From NCBI RefSeq assembly GCF_963677195.1, contig NZ_OY781918.1, positions 356,923-420,922 on the forward strand: a DNA stretch of 64,000 nucleotides, in the 5' to 3' direction. Positions 50,260 to 59,348 of the stretch are shown in pieces. Every line of letters starts with the position of its first letter. Position 1 is the stretch's first letter. The notes below the pieces were generated by a model that was not told the origin of the DNA, ran no database searches, and saw only the letters and a program-made list of their open reading frames with translations. The position numbers were made by a program, and so were the translations under genes. The stretch comes from an uncultured Marinifilum sp. (lineage in GTDB: Bacteria; Bacteroidota; Bacteroidia; Bacteroidales; Marinifilaceae).

Positions 50260-51246
50260 TTAAGCTTTTATTTTTTCACAAAGTGCAGAAAACATCTCCT
50301 CATCAATACTAACCTGATTAAAAATATCTTTAATATCCTCAGCTGTGATTTTCTCAAAATCTTCTCTGCGTGGCGTAATAAAAACACCACCAAAATCTAC
50401 CGAAGCAGGGCTTATTAATATTTGATCATCACCTTCGGCAAAATATTGAGTTGGACGATGCAGTTTTCTTGGGAATAAATGCATAATGTATTTTCCATCA
50501 ACATAGGCGCAAATCACATTTAGCATTGGCTCTTTTTCTTCCGCTTGTATTTCTGCAAATGCATTGTAGAATTTACTTACAATAGCTATCAACTCGTCAG
50601 CATTAGCAGTTTCCACACTAATCATTTTTCTTAGATAATGATTAAATGCACGCACTTCAATATCATCTGATTTAACAAGTAAATCAGCCTTATCTTTCAA
50701 TGCAAAATACTCTTCTTCAACTGGCATAAAACCTTTGTTTCCACCCTGGAAATGCATGTGATCTGGTGCCGAAGCTCCACATTTAGGCCCATTATAGAAA
50801 AGTGTATATCCTTGCATGTCTTTCACAAGAGACAACATTCCTTCCAAATTATCCATAAAAGATTGATCTACATGATCGACCTTAGGAATGGTGAAATGTT
50901 GTGGAATTATAGGGAACGGATTCACCAAAATAACATACTCTTTTCCTTGAGCAATTCCTCCCTGTTCTGCTGGCAATTTATCCAAACACAAGAAGCAAGC
51001 ACGATTTTCAATGCTTTTCTGATCAACCTTAGCTGCCGAAGAACGAATTCTTTCCGGATTAAACTGCACTTTCATTTTAAATCCATCGAACTCGAATTCT
51101 TTTTCTTCAACTTTTTCGAGACCTTTAAAGTTTCCATTGGCAAGAGGCCAATCTCTTACTTGCTGATTAATAAAATCAGTTAAAATTTCTACTGAAGATT
51201 TCTCTTTCAATAAATCTTCAATTCTATCTATGCTCGTAATATTCAT
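50260..51246 (-). CDS. DUF4922 nucleotidyltransferase-like protein (HIT/GalT fold)
   Basis: 328 residues, cytoplasmic. It has RACFLCLDKLP (paired cysteines) near 80-90 and APDHMHFQGGN near 170-180; H-x-H-x-Q is the active-site motif of GalT/Apa-type nucleotidyl transferases and of GDP-L-galactose phosphorylase. Such enzymes move nucleotidyl groups between phosphates and sugars or nucleotides. In this operon it could form or break an NDP-amino sugar, but no substrate can be read. It starts 240 bases downstream of the DUF1460 stop; that gap contains a long hairpin. Confidence 0.82.
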   Translation of the reverse strand: MNITSIDRIEDLLKEKSSVEILTDFINQQVRDWPLANGNFKGLEKVEEKEFEFDGFKMKVQFNPERIRSSAAKVDQKSIENRACFLCLDKLPAEQGGIAQGKEYVILVNPFPIIPQHFTIPKVDHVDQSFMDNLEGMLSLVKDMQGYTLFYNGPKCGASAPDHMHFQGGNKGFMPVEEEYFALKDKADLLVKSDDIEVRAFNHYLRKMISVETANADELIAIVSKFYNAFAEIQAEEKEPMLNVICAYVDGKYIMHLFPRKLHRPTQYFAEGDDQILISPASVDFGGVFITPRREDFEKITAEDIKDIFNQVSIDEEMFSALCEKIKA

Positions 51247-51349
51247 TTTCTTTTAATCTTCCTACAATTAAAATGCTGATCATTTCGTCGCATTCAACCT
51301 TTCCTCTTCTATCTAAACTAAGCAGTTGCGACGATTCAAATATTGACTT

Positions 51350-51424
51350 TTATCCCCAGGGTGGCATTCGCTATCGCTCACTTGCCCTGGGCTAAATTCT
51401 GTTTGCCTTTCAGGCAAAAAAAAA
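51350..51424. repeat. Palindromic repeat-like element before the DUF4922 gene
   Basis: CCCAGGG (51355-51361) and CCCTGGG (51385-51391) enclose a 23-base loop, followed 10 bases later by TTTGCCTTTCAGGCAAA (51402-51418) and an A run. This double-hairpin layout resembles dispersed palindromic elements of Bacteroidota. It lies between DUF1460 and DUF4922. Confidence 0.6.
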
Positions 51425-51486
51425 CTCAATAAGTCTTTATTATTTTTAACTTTAAATACTTCAGGTACTTTAGACACTTTAAGTAC

Positions 51487-52368
51487 TTAATTAACTCTGG
51501 CAACCATTATTCCTGATTGCAATTTACTTTCCTTTAATATATCGGCTAATGGAATATCTGAAATCACAACTTTTTTTGCCAGGCTTGATGCATGCATTAA
51601 GTGCAATCTATCATTTACATGAATCGCAATACCCACATGCGAAATATCCAGTCCTTTTATTTTTGTAGTTATGGCAATTAAATCTCCACTATAAATCTTA
51701 TTTTCCACTCCCTGAATATCATCTTCCGGAATATAAAACAAATCACGCCCATTGATTGCATTTTCAGTATTTTGAATCGATACGATCAATGAAGAGTCTG
51801 CTGTTAAGGCTGAATATGAATTAACATGATTGCTCATAAAATTGATTTCTTTCATGTACTCTACTCCACCAATTTCTGAAGTTACATTCTTAACAATCCC
51901 TTTCTGTTCATTCTCATAAATCCAATCAGAAAAGTAGTGTAATCGGGAAGTGTAATCCTTAATTTCGCCTTTCCTGTAACGAAGTTCTTTTAGCTTTTTA
52001 AGAAAATCTTCTTCGCTAAAACTAATTTGCTTGGCAATTGAGGAAAGAACCACCACATTTTCAAGATAAGTAGTACAATCCAGTTCTCTCAAGTTCACCA
52101 CCAACTTTTCATCACCATCAGCTTCCAGAGTTCCTCCAACATAAGGAGTTTGCAAAAACATTTTTCCCACTTCCAAAATTCGATCAGCATTTTCCATTTT
52201 GGAAAAAGATTTTTCTTTAGCGATTTCACTAATCGCATTGAAAATAGATTGATCAACCGTATCTATTAGCTGAATTTTTGTAACAGATTCCTTCTGTTGA
52301 TCAATTTTTCCTTTGCATGCTACAAAAGCAAACAATAGGATGATAATATGCAAACTCAATAATCTCAT
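51487..52368 (-). CDS. DUF1460 family (N-acetylmuramoyl-L-alanine amidase-like) lipoprotein
   Basis: 293 residues from the ATG at 52368, which gives a clean lipoprotein signal (MRLLSLHIIILLFAFVACKG); the frame extends 19 codons further without a signal. DUF1460 (NlpC/P60 superfamily) motifs: EVGKMFLQTPYVGGTLEADG, LRELDCTTYLENVV with the Cys, SRLHYFSDWIYENEQKG and DISHVGIAIHVNDRLHLMHASS with the His. Several members act on murein stem peptides. It starts 64 bases after GT2 and is a second outer-membrane or periplasmic murein enzyme of this operon. Confidence 0.88.
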   Translation of the reverse strand: MRLLSLHIIILLFAFVACKGKIDQQKESVTKIQLIDTVDQSIFNAISEIAKEKSFSKMENADRILEVGKMFLQTPYVGGTLEADGDEKLVVNLRELDCTTYLENVVVLSSIAKQISFSEEDFLKKLKELRYRKGEIKDYTSRLHYFSDWIYENEQKGIVKNVTSEIGGVEYMKEINFMSNHVNSYSALTADSSLIVSIQNTENAINGRDLFYIPEDDIQGVENKIYSGDLIAITTKIKGLDISHVGIAIHVNDRLHLMHASSLAKKVVISDIPLADILKESKLQSGIMVARVN

Positions 52369-52432
52369 AATTCTTTTATAAAAGGAACCAGGAGAATTCC
52401 CCTGATCCCTCACTAAGCTTAACATTCTTAAT

Positions 52433-53887
52433 TTATTTCACTAACAACTTTCTTGCTTTTAGCTCAATCGTGCGAACTCTGTCTTTATATGTATTGTGTG
52501 CGTTCATTTTTTCGATATCCAAGGAGGCATCGGAGTTGTCGTCCCAACGGCGGCACAAATAAATTGGATTATAAATTCTACCAATTTGATATCGACGAGA
52601 AATTGCCAATCCTAAGGCATAATCTTCACCATAATTTACATTTGGAATAGGATTTTTACGCAACACCGGAGTATAAAAAGCACGAGGAGCACCCAAACCA
52701 TTTATACGAAGAGCATTATTTCTACCATTTTCGGGAGTCCACTCTTTGTGATCGATAATTCCAGGAGGAATCTCTTCCAGCTTGAAGTTCACCATTTGAT
52801 ATGTTCCAACCACCATTGCACAATTTTCTCTGTAGAATGCATCTACAACCTGCTGAACCGTTGTTTCATCGACATACAAATCATCACTATCCAACTGAAT
52901 AGCAAACTTACCACACGCTTCGTTATTTACTGCTTCGTTCCAGCAACCGCCAATTCCCAAATCTTTTCTTTCCGGTATGATATGAATTATTCGCTTATCC
53001 TGAGCTGCATATTTTTGAATAATTTCTGTTGTTCCATCGGTAGAATAATTATCAACAATAATTAAATTAAAATCGACGTTTGCTTTCTGGTTTAAAACCG
53101 ATTTTATAGCATCTTCGATTGTTTTTACACGATCGCGAACTGGTATTACCACGGAAGCTTCTACTTTAAAATTACCTTCGTTAAAAGCTACATCAGCAAA
53201 CTTTGGCTCCAGATAAGCACCAATTCTTTTCAGATGCTCGGTACAAGCCTCTTCCATTTCAATTTGCACAGCACGATTCTTAGGATCTACATAATCGAAA
53301 ATTTTCTCACCCGATTTTCTTGTATCCAACTCTTCTTCGGTATACAAAACTTCTGGTATTCTCATAAACTCGGAACGAGCTGCCACTGCTAGGCGAAGTG
53401 CATACAAACCTGCATGTTCGTACTTTTTATTTACATCTTTTACGGCTTGCTTTAAAACAAGTGCATCATAAAAAAGTACCGAACCAAAGTTAAAATCATC
53501 TCTCAAACTACCTTCCTGATAATCAATTACCGGCAAATTTTCTACTACTCCTTCTTTAATTGCTCTGTAATTTGAATATACCAAACCACTATTGGTATCT
53601 GATGCAACCTGATAGAATCGTTCAACTGCTAACTGTCCTACAGTTAATGCGCTGGTTTTAGTATAAAGCAAAACATATTCTGAATCTGATTTCTCAGCAA
53701 TTAACTGAATGGTTTTTCCATTCGCCAAAGATTCACAGTTCAAAACTTCCGCACCTTCAATCTCTTCAGCATTGTTACCAACAATAAAAATATTTGATAC
53801 CAATTCTGATTTTCTTAACTCACTTACCGTAATTGTTGTTTCTTCTTTTGTTCCAAAAGGCAGAAAACATGTAATTTTTGCACTCAT
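52433..53887 (-). CDS. Family 2 glycosyltransferase with duplicated GT-A-like halves
   Basis: 484 residues, no signal or membrane segment. The C-terminal half (about 243-475) is a GT2 domain: EASVVIPVRDRVKTIEDAIKSV, VDNYSTDGTTEII, LDSDDLYVDE (DxD motif) and WDDNSD. The N-terminal half (about 1-235; KITCFLPFGTKEETTI, SEYVLLYTKTS, GLVYSNYRAI) follows the same strand order but lacks a DxD motif, so it is probably an inactive GT-A copy. A sugar-transferring enzyme among murein hydrolases is unexpected. It stops 64 bases before DUF1460. Confidence 0.83.
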   Translation of the reverse strand: MSAKITCFLPFGTKEETTITVSELRKSELVSNIFIVGNNAEEIEGAEVLNCESLANGKTIQLIAEKSDSEYVLLYTKTSALTVGQLAVERFYQVASDTNSGLVYSNYRAIKEGVVENLPVIDYQEGSLRDDFNFGSVLFYDALVLKQAVKDVNKKYEHAGLYALRLAVAARSEFMRIPEVLYTEEELDTRKSGEKIFDYVDPKNRAVQIEMEEACTEHLKRIGAYLEPKFADVAFNEGNFKVEASVVIPVRDRVKTIEDAIKSVLNQKANVDFNLIIVDNYSTDGTTEIIQKYAAQDKRIIHIIPERKDLGIGGCWNEAVNNEACGKFAIQLDSDDLYVDETTVQQVVDAFYRENCAMVVGTYQMVNFKLEEIPPGIIDHKEWTPENGRNNALRINGLGAPRAFYTPVLRKNPIPNVNYGEDYALGLAISRRYQIGRIYNPIYLCRRWDDNSDASLDIEKMNAHNTYKDRVRTIELKARKLLVK

Positions 53888-53908
53888 TCTTTTATAATTA
53901 GGCTTTAT

Positions 53909-56900
53909 TTATTTCTTATTAAAAAATCGAAAGATCTTTTTCATCATTTCATTTCGATCTTCTTTTGTTTTTAATGTTTCAAAAGGAAATCCTAAAATGA
54001 TCGATTGATAATCTCCATCGTAAACAACACCTGCACTCTTGGCATTGTTTGTGTATCGCAGAAATATCTTTGCATTCTTACCTACAGGCTCGATAGCATC
54101 AGGAGCTTCTACTTTATATATTTGTTCATTAAATCCAGTTTCGAATTGATAATTTCCAGTGAAGTTTGCTTTTACTTCATTTGGATGAGATATTCCTCCG
54201 GACCTACTTGCATAATTGGTTCTGAACAAGAAATGCAGTTCCTTTTCAGTAAAATCTTTCACCAAAGTATCTCCACACTCTACTACATCTGTTCCCAGAT
54301 ATGCACCCGAAAGTATCAATTTTACATCTTTCGATTGAATGTATTTTCTAATCGACTTCATCATCTCAGCTGTGTAGATGGTAAAATCCTTATTCTCTTT
54401 TCCGTATATTCTTTTGGTCGTTTTTTCTTCTCCAAAAATCAAATCCAGTGCTTTGTAATCTGATGCTTCCCAGTTTCTATTTTCAAAAGCCTCATCGCTC
54501 ATGGAAACAAAACCATATCCGGCCGATTTTATTGCCTCGCCGTGCACGTAAGGATAATCAAAACTATTACCCGGAATAAGCTTTTCTTCCTGATCAGCAT
54601 AAGATGAACCATGTCCCGAAGCATCATCATCCAACCAAGGAGATTTTCTGTCGAAATCATACTGATCACCTACATGAGCAATATTTCTTTTATAGGCTAC
54701 ACCTTCATCTTCAGCACTGTTAAAGCCAGCAAATTTACCATCGTCGAATCCTTGTGGCGAAGCAAGTCTGTCAAATCCATTTACAATTAAAACAGGCTTT
54801 TCACCATTTTCAGATTTACGATAGGATAAAATCTCAGATGGAAAACTTTCACCACCTTCGTTCAAAGCTGCAATCTTAAAACTGTAGATATTTTCAGAGC
54901 TTAAATTATCAAGTACCAATTCCTCTTTTTCAACCAGCACTCCATTATCAAAACCACCATCATTCAACCTGGTGTACACCTTATATTTTGTTGCCACTGC
55001 ACTCTCTTCCAATGGATCGGCAACAGCTTTCCAGCTCAGTCTGATTCCATTTTGGTTTTCGTCAATTCTAAAATGATCAACAGGTAAAGGCTGTACCACA
55101 TAATTTTTCCCTTCCTGCGAAGTCAAAAATTTCAATATTCCTTTGTAGTAAGCACGACTAATGTGGAATTTAAATTTCGGATCCATTCCCTGGTACATAT
55201 CCGCAAAGTTGTGATGCGACAACATTTCAGAAAGCATGGTTGGCACCTTAGGTCGATAAGCTTCGGAATATTGCTTATTCCACATTCCTCTTCTTGTCCA
55301 TTTCGGCTCAAACATTTTTCTAATATCTTCCACCACCTGTGTTTGCACAATATCAACCAAATCGCGACTCGCCCATTTCGACTGCCCATTTACAAATTGA
55401 TCCGTATTATCACGGGTAGTATTATAGATTGCTAAAGTTCCAATAATGGAATCATTCGGTGTAAAACCTGCATCGGTATGAAAACCCAAAGCCATATCAA
55501 CAGGAATTCCAAGTCCTTTTGCATTTACATGTTTCGTTGGTCCATTAGGTGCACCAATTAAATAATCCACCCATTCACCACGAGACATATAATCATCCTT
55601 GTAATCGGTCTTTCCATTTTCCCGCTTTTGAAACTTTGCTGCATCCTTTCCTCTGTTGCTATAATCTGCCTTATAATTTTTGTTGATACTATAAACAATT
55701 GAATCTGGCATTCCGGCATATTGCAAATAGTAACGGGCAGCTTCGTGATATCTCGGACGATTACTGGTATATCTTTGCCATTTGGCTGAATCCATTGCAA
55801 AGCCAAGTTGGTTTCTTTCCTGAACCAGTTCATTCAATTCCTCAATCTTACCTCTGGCAATATTTCCCATTCCACCACCAAAGCGAACTGCGTCAGCAGA
55901 AACCCAATTGCCTTGCTCCGTACTTTGGTTACTCAGCTCCACCATTCCTTTTTCAGGATTTTTCCCTTTCTCGAACAAAAATGTACCCAAATAAATCCAG
56001 GTTTTACCTCCCATACTTTGGTTTACAAGAAAATCCGTTTTTCCACCTGCATGATACACTGTGTAATGCGCATCTGTAACATTATCATCGTCAACAGAAT
56101 AAGACACATAAACAGCATACTCACCTTTTTCAGGAATCTCGGGAATATACTGAACCTGAGACGTTGGAATTTCCTCAGCCTCTGCCTGCTTACTCTCTCC
56201 TAAATTGAATGGATTTTCACCTTCCACATAAAATGGATATTTATTGGCAAATCCCTTTTGATTATTCTTTTCCCAATCTCCAATCTCATTATATTCCGAT
56301 TCCGAAAAAGACCAATCAGAATCCACAATCACTTCATTAATTTGAACATCACGCTCGCGTGGGAATAAAACGTTTGCACCAGCATTTTCCAACATGGGCG
56401 CAATGTAAGGAACCACAAACTCCATGGTCCACATATCTTCAACCGTTGTGTAAACTCTAGCTCTTTGCCATTCCCAACGATCTAAAGTATTTTCGTAATA
56501 CCAACCATGCGAATGCCACAAGGCAATGTGTTTATTCTCCAAAGCATTTTTATAATTTTCACTTACAGATTTTCTTACCAAAGGCTTGCTAAAATCTTTT
56601 TCAACCGATAAACGGTCCTTAGCCAAAGGAATTGATCCATTTCTATAATAGTTAGGAATCAACTCACTAATCTCCATCCCCATACTTTCTATGCGAACAG
56701 AGTATTTTTCGAACTTCCGGCCAAGAGTTTCTTTTAATTTTTTATAATATTGATTAACCGTATTGGGTCTGAAAGGAATATAGGAAAACACAGAGTTCAC
56801 ATATACCGTAATCTCCTTCTCGCTCGAATTAATTTGCAAGCTGTCCAATTTAAAATTGTACACATACTCGTTCGAAGCCTGCTTTAAAAACTCCAAAGCA

Positions 56901-57025
56901 GCTTTTTCAGCCTTTTTATTCAGGCGATTCGATTTCTCACTCGCCTGAACCGTAAAGCCAAGTAATAAAAAAGAAAACAATGCAAGTAAAGTCGACTTTA
57001 AAAGTCTGTTCAATAAAGAATTCAT
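53909..57025 (-). CDS. Exported N-acetylmuramoyl-L-alanine amidase-like protein with golvesin and FN3 domains
   Basis: 1038 residues from the ATG at 57025; a TTG at 57040 would add five codons. Signal near residues 10-30 (LLALFSFLLLGFTVQA). Amidase_3-type metal sites are HIALWHSHGWYYEN (about 165), FPRERDVQIN (Glu) and GFHTDAGF (about 515). A golvesin-like beta-sandwich (about 295-390; EYAVYVSYSVDDDNVTDAHY) is inserted in the catalytic region. An FN3 domain lies at about 655-745 and a 300-residue C-terminal part has RSGGISHPNEV. The family is often mislabelled xanthan lyase. Second gene of the operon after nagB-PIG-L. Confidence 0.8.
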   Translation of the reverse strand: MNSLLNRLLKSTLLALFSFLLLGFTVQASEKSNRLNKKAEKAALEFLKQASNEYVYNFKLDSLQINSSEKEITVYVNSVFSYIPFRPNTVNQYYKKLKETLGRKFEKYSVRIESMGMEISELIPNYYRNGSIPLAKDRLSVEKDFSKPLVRKSVSENYKNALENKHIALWHSHGWYYENTLDRWEWQRARVYTTVEDMWTMEFVVPYIAPMLENAGANVLFPRERDVQINEVIVDSDWSFSESEYNEIGDWEKNNQKGFANKYPFYVEGENPFNLGESKQAEAEEIPTSQVQYIPEIPEKGEYAVYVSYSVDDDNVTDAHYTVYHAGGKTDFLVNQSMGGKTWIYLGTFLFEKGKNPEKGMVELSNQSTEQGNWVSADAVRFGGGMGNIARGKIEELNELVQERNQLGFAMDSAKWQRYTSNRPRYHEAARYYLQYAGMPDSIVYSINKNYKADYSNRGKDAAKFQKRENGKTDYKDDYMSRGEWVDYLIGAPNGPTKHVNAKGLGIPVDMALGFHTDAGFTPNDSIIGTLAIYNTTRDNTDQFVNGQSKWASRDLVDIVQTQVVEDIRKMFEPKWTRRGMWNKQYSEAYRPKVPTMLSEMLSHHNFADMYQGMDPKFKFHISRAYYKGILKFLTSQEGKNYVVQPLPVDHFRIDENQNGIRLSWKAVADPLEESAVATKYKVYTRLNDGGFDNGVLVEKEELVLDNLSSENIYSFKIAALNEGGESFPSEILSYRKSENGEKPVLIVNGFDRLASPQGFDDGKFAGFNSAEDEGVAYKRNIAHVGDQYDFDRKSPWLDDDASGHGSSYADQEEKLIPGNSFDYPYVHGEAIKSAGYGFVSMSDEAFENRNWEASDYKALDLIFGEEKTTKRIYGKENKDFTIYTAEMMKSIRKYIQSKDVKLILSGAYLGTDVVECGDTLVKDFTEKELHFLFRTNYASRSGGISHPNEVKANFTGNYQFETGFNEQIYKVEAPDAIEPVGKNAKIFLRYTNNAKSAGVVYDGDYQSIILGFPFETLKTKEDRNEMMKKIFRFFNKK

Positions 57026-57097
57026 ATTCCTAATATTCAATGCAATTTATATACCATTGGGCAGAATTTCTCCTGCCCAAAATTTGTAATGATAAAT

Positions 57098-59080
57098 CTA
57101 AACAATAAACCTGACAAATGCTTCAATTGCTTCGTATTCTGCCAAGCCTAACTTATTAAATAAATTTGCAGTTGCTCTGTTTCGTTCTTCCGATCGCTGC
57201 CAAAACAATCGAGAATCTCCTCCCAAGTAAGGTGCCGATTCCATTTGAGACTGATGGCGTAAAATTGCATTCCGCTTATGCTGCAACTCTTCCGGACTAA
57301 TTGGCACTGCCATTTGAATTTCATCCAAGCTCCATTCTTGCCATGCTCCACGATATAGCCATACATAACAATTATCCATCCACTCTTCATCTTTCACAAT
57401 TTGTAATGCCTGATAAATTCCTTCCCAGCAAACACGGTGAGTTCCGTGTGGATCGGACCAATCGCCAGCCGCAAATATCTGATGTGGCTTTACCTTTCTT
57501 AATAAGTTAACCAAAATTTGAACATCCTCTTCTCCCAGTGGATTTTTCTTCACTTTGCCCGTCTCGTAAAATGGCATATCTAAAAAGTGAAGGTTTTTAG
57601 AACGAACACCAACAAAACGACAAGCCGCTTTAGCCTCTCCTCTTCTTATTAAGGCCTTCATTCTGCAGACTTCGGGAGTATCAATTCCTCCTGGCTCTTT
57701 GTTTTCCAATAAAAACTTACGAATATCTTCAATTACACATTGTAAATTGCCTTCGTTAGTATCATGAGTATTTGCAAAACTTTTTACAAACGACAAATAC
57801 CGTACAGCCTCATCATCAGCCACAGCTATATTCCCTGAAGTTTGGTATGCAACATGTACTTCATGATTCTGATCCACCAACCTTTTCAATGTTCCTCCCA
57901 TTGAAATTACATCATCGTCGGGATGCGGACTAAAAACCAATATTTTTTTCTGCGCAGGCTCTGCCCTTTCAGGACGATATGTATCATCGGCATTTGGTTT
58001 TCCTCCTGGCCATCCGCTAATGGTATGCTGCAAATCATTAAACACCTTAATATTAACCTCATAAGCCGAGCCATACCAAGCAAGCAACTCACTTAGCCCA
58101 TTATCATTATAATCACGATTTGTTAATTTAAGAATTGGTTTACCTAACTTATTACACAACCAAACTGCAGCTTTTCTAATCCAATATCTGTTCCACTCTA
58201 CACTGCCTACCAACCATGGATTTTTCACACGAGTTAAATCTCCAGCAGCGGGTACATCTAAAACAAATCTTACATTTTTATGACGCTGAAGATAACTTGC
58301 TGGAACAGAATCGCACTGACTCTCTTCCAATGCTTTTTTAACAATAGCAGCTTTTCCTTCGCCCCAAGCCATTAGTATTACCCTTTTGGCTTTAAAAATT
58401 GTACCAACACCCATTGTAATGGCAGCTTTTGGAACCTTATTTATCCCATTAAAATCCTTGGCAGCATCACGTCGGGTTAATGAATCGAGCATTATCAATC
58501 GGGTTTTTGAATCAAGTTGAGATCCTGGTTCATTAAAACCGATATGTCCGGTCCTTCCGATTCCTAATATCTGTAAATCTAAACCTCCAAAAGAATCAAT
58601 TTTTTTCTCATATTCACTACAATAATTAAATATTCCTTTCTTATCTACTTCTCCATCAGGAACATTTATTTGCTCTTTGGGAATATCAATATGATTAAAT
58701 AAAACATCATCCATATAATAGTTATAGCTCTGTACACTATTATTCAACATTGGATAATATTCATCTAAATTAAAAGTGATAACATTTTTAAAAGAAAGTC
58801 CTTCTTCTTTATGTAAGCGGACTAATTCTGCATATACCCCCAAAGGAGTGGCTCCAGTAGCTAAACCTAAAACACAAACTTCGTTTGCTTCGGCTTTTAA
58901 TTTAATTACATCGGCAATTTCGCTTGCTACCCACTTAGCCCCCTTAGCAGCTGTTGCAAAAATATCGGCCGACATTTTTTCGTATCGTGTTTTTACCGTT
59001 TTATCGAACTCATCGGAAGGTTGGTAATACAACTTAGCTTCATCAAGCTCATCTCTAAATTGTAAAATTTGATTCTCCAT
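57098..59080 (-). CDS. nagB: Glucosamine-6-phosphate deaminase fused to a PIG-L deacetylase domain
   Basis: 660 residues. Residues about 20-290 are NagB: CVLGLATGATPLGVYAEL, ITFNLDEYYPM, and GIGRTGHIGFNEPGS with the catalytic Asp/His. It converts GlcN-6-P to Fru-6-P and ammonia, the end of the salvage path. Residues about 370-620 are a PIG-L/LmbE-type deacetylase: KILVFSPHPDDDVISMGGTL (His-Pro-Asp-Asp zinc site) and WSDPHGTHRVCWEG. This fusion is typical of Bacteroidota, where the deacetylase half may supply GlcN-6-P from GlcNAc-6-P; there is no separate nagA in the window. First gene of the ten-gene operon. Confidence 0.95.
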   Translation of the reverse strand: MENQILQFRDELDEAKLYYQPSDEFDKTVKTRYEKMSADIFATAAKGAKWVASEIADVIKLKAEANEVCVLGLATGATPLGVYAELVRLHKEEGLSFKNVITFNLDEYYPMLNNSVQSYNYYMDDVLFNHIDIPKEQINVPDGEVDKKGIFNYCSEYEKKIDSFGGLDLQILGIGRTGHIGFNEPGSQLDSKTRLIMLDSLTRRDAAKDFNGINKVPKAAITMGVGTIFKAKRVILMAWGEGKAAIVKKALEESQCDSVPASYLQRHKNVRFVLDVPAAGDLTRVKNPWLVGSVEWNRYWIRKAAVWLCNKLGKPILKLTNRDYNDNGLSELLAWYGSAYEVNIKVFNDLQHTISGWPGGKPNADDTYRPERAEPAQKKILVFSPHPDDDVISMGGTLKRLVDQNHEVHVAYQTSGNIAVADDEAVRYLSFVKSFANTHDTNEGNLQCVIEDIRKFLLENKEPGGIDTPEVCRMKALIRRGEAKAACRFVGVRSKNLHFLDMPFYETGKVKKNPLGEEDVQILVNLLRKVKPHQIFAAGDWSDPHGTHRVCWEGIYQALQIVKDEEWMDNCYVWLYRGAWQEWSLDEIQMAVPISPEELQHKRNAILRHQSQMESAPYLGGDSRLFWQRSEERNRATANLFNKLGLAEYEAIEAFVRFIV

Positions 59081-59113
59081 AATGCTATCTCCTGATTTAA
59101 ATTACTTTCAGTT

Positions 59114-59144
59114 CAAAAATAGAACAGAAAATTAAATTTTCCAA
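59114..59144 (-). promoter_or_regulatory. Promoter of the nagB operon
   Basis: Minus strand -33 TTG (complement of 59142-59144), 20-base spacer, -7 TATTTTTG (complement of 59114-59121), 34 bases before the ATG. It fits the Bacteroidota consensus. Confidence 0.65.
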
Positions 59145-59146
59145 AA

Positions 59147-59165
59147 TTGGTATTACATGTTATAT
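59147..59165. promoter_or_regulatory. Candidate regulator site d, nagB operon
   Basis: TTGGTATTACATGTTATAT. It lies directly upstream of the -33 element of the nagB promoter. It shares AAATTGGTATTACAT with site e. Confidence 0.65.
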
Positions 59166-59322
59166 AATACTTTTTTGTGGAAATTAATTTTTCTATATTT
59201 GTAATGTGAGAATAGACACCTATAGATTACGAGAGTATTATAGATTAATCAGGCAAAACAAAAAGAATTTTACACGCATAAAAGGCTTAAATTAATTTAG
59301 AAGCATTCGATCAAGCGATACT

Positions 59323-59340
59323 CATCATACATATTACAAA
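59323..59340. promoter_or_regulatory. Candidate regulator site c, sugar kinase/murQ operon
   Basis: CATCATACATATTACAAA; ATACATATTACAAA is identical to site a over 15 bases (with the preceding C-A-T). It ends 8 bases before the ATG of the kinase gene. Confidence 0.65.
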
Positions 59341-59348
59341 ATAACACA

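Noticed and set aside
59206..59295. 29-codon GTG-started ORF after a TATATTTG (59194-59201)
   Set aside because: Too short; the -7-like element has a 16-base distance to TTG and would leave almost no leader. Possible upstream ORF of the kinase operon, not supported.
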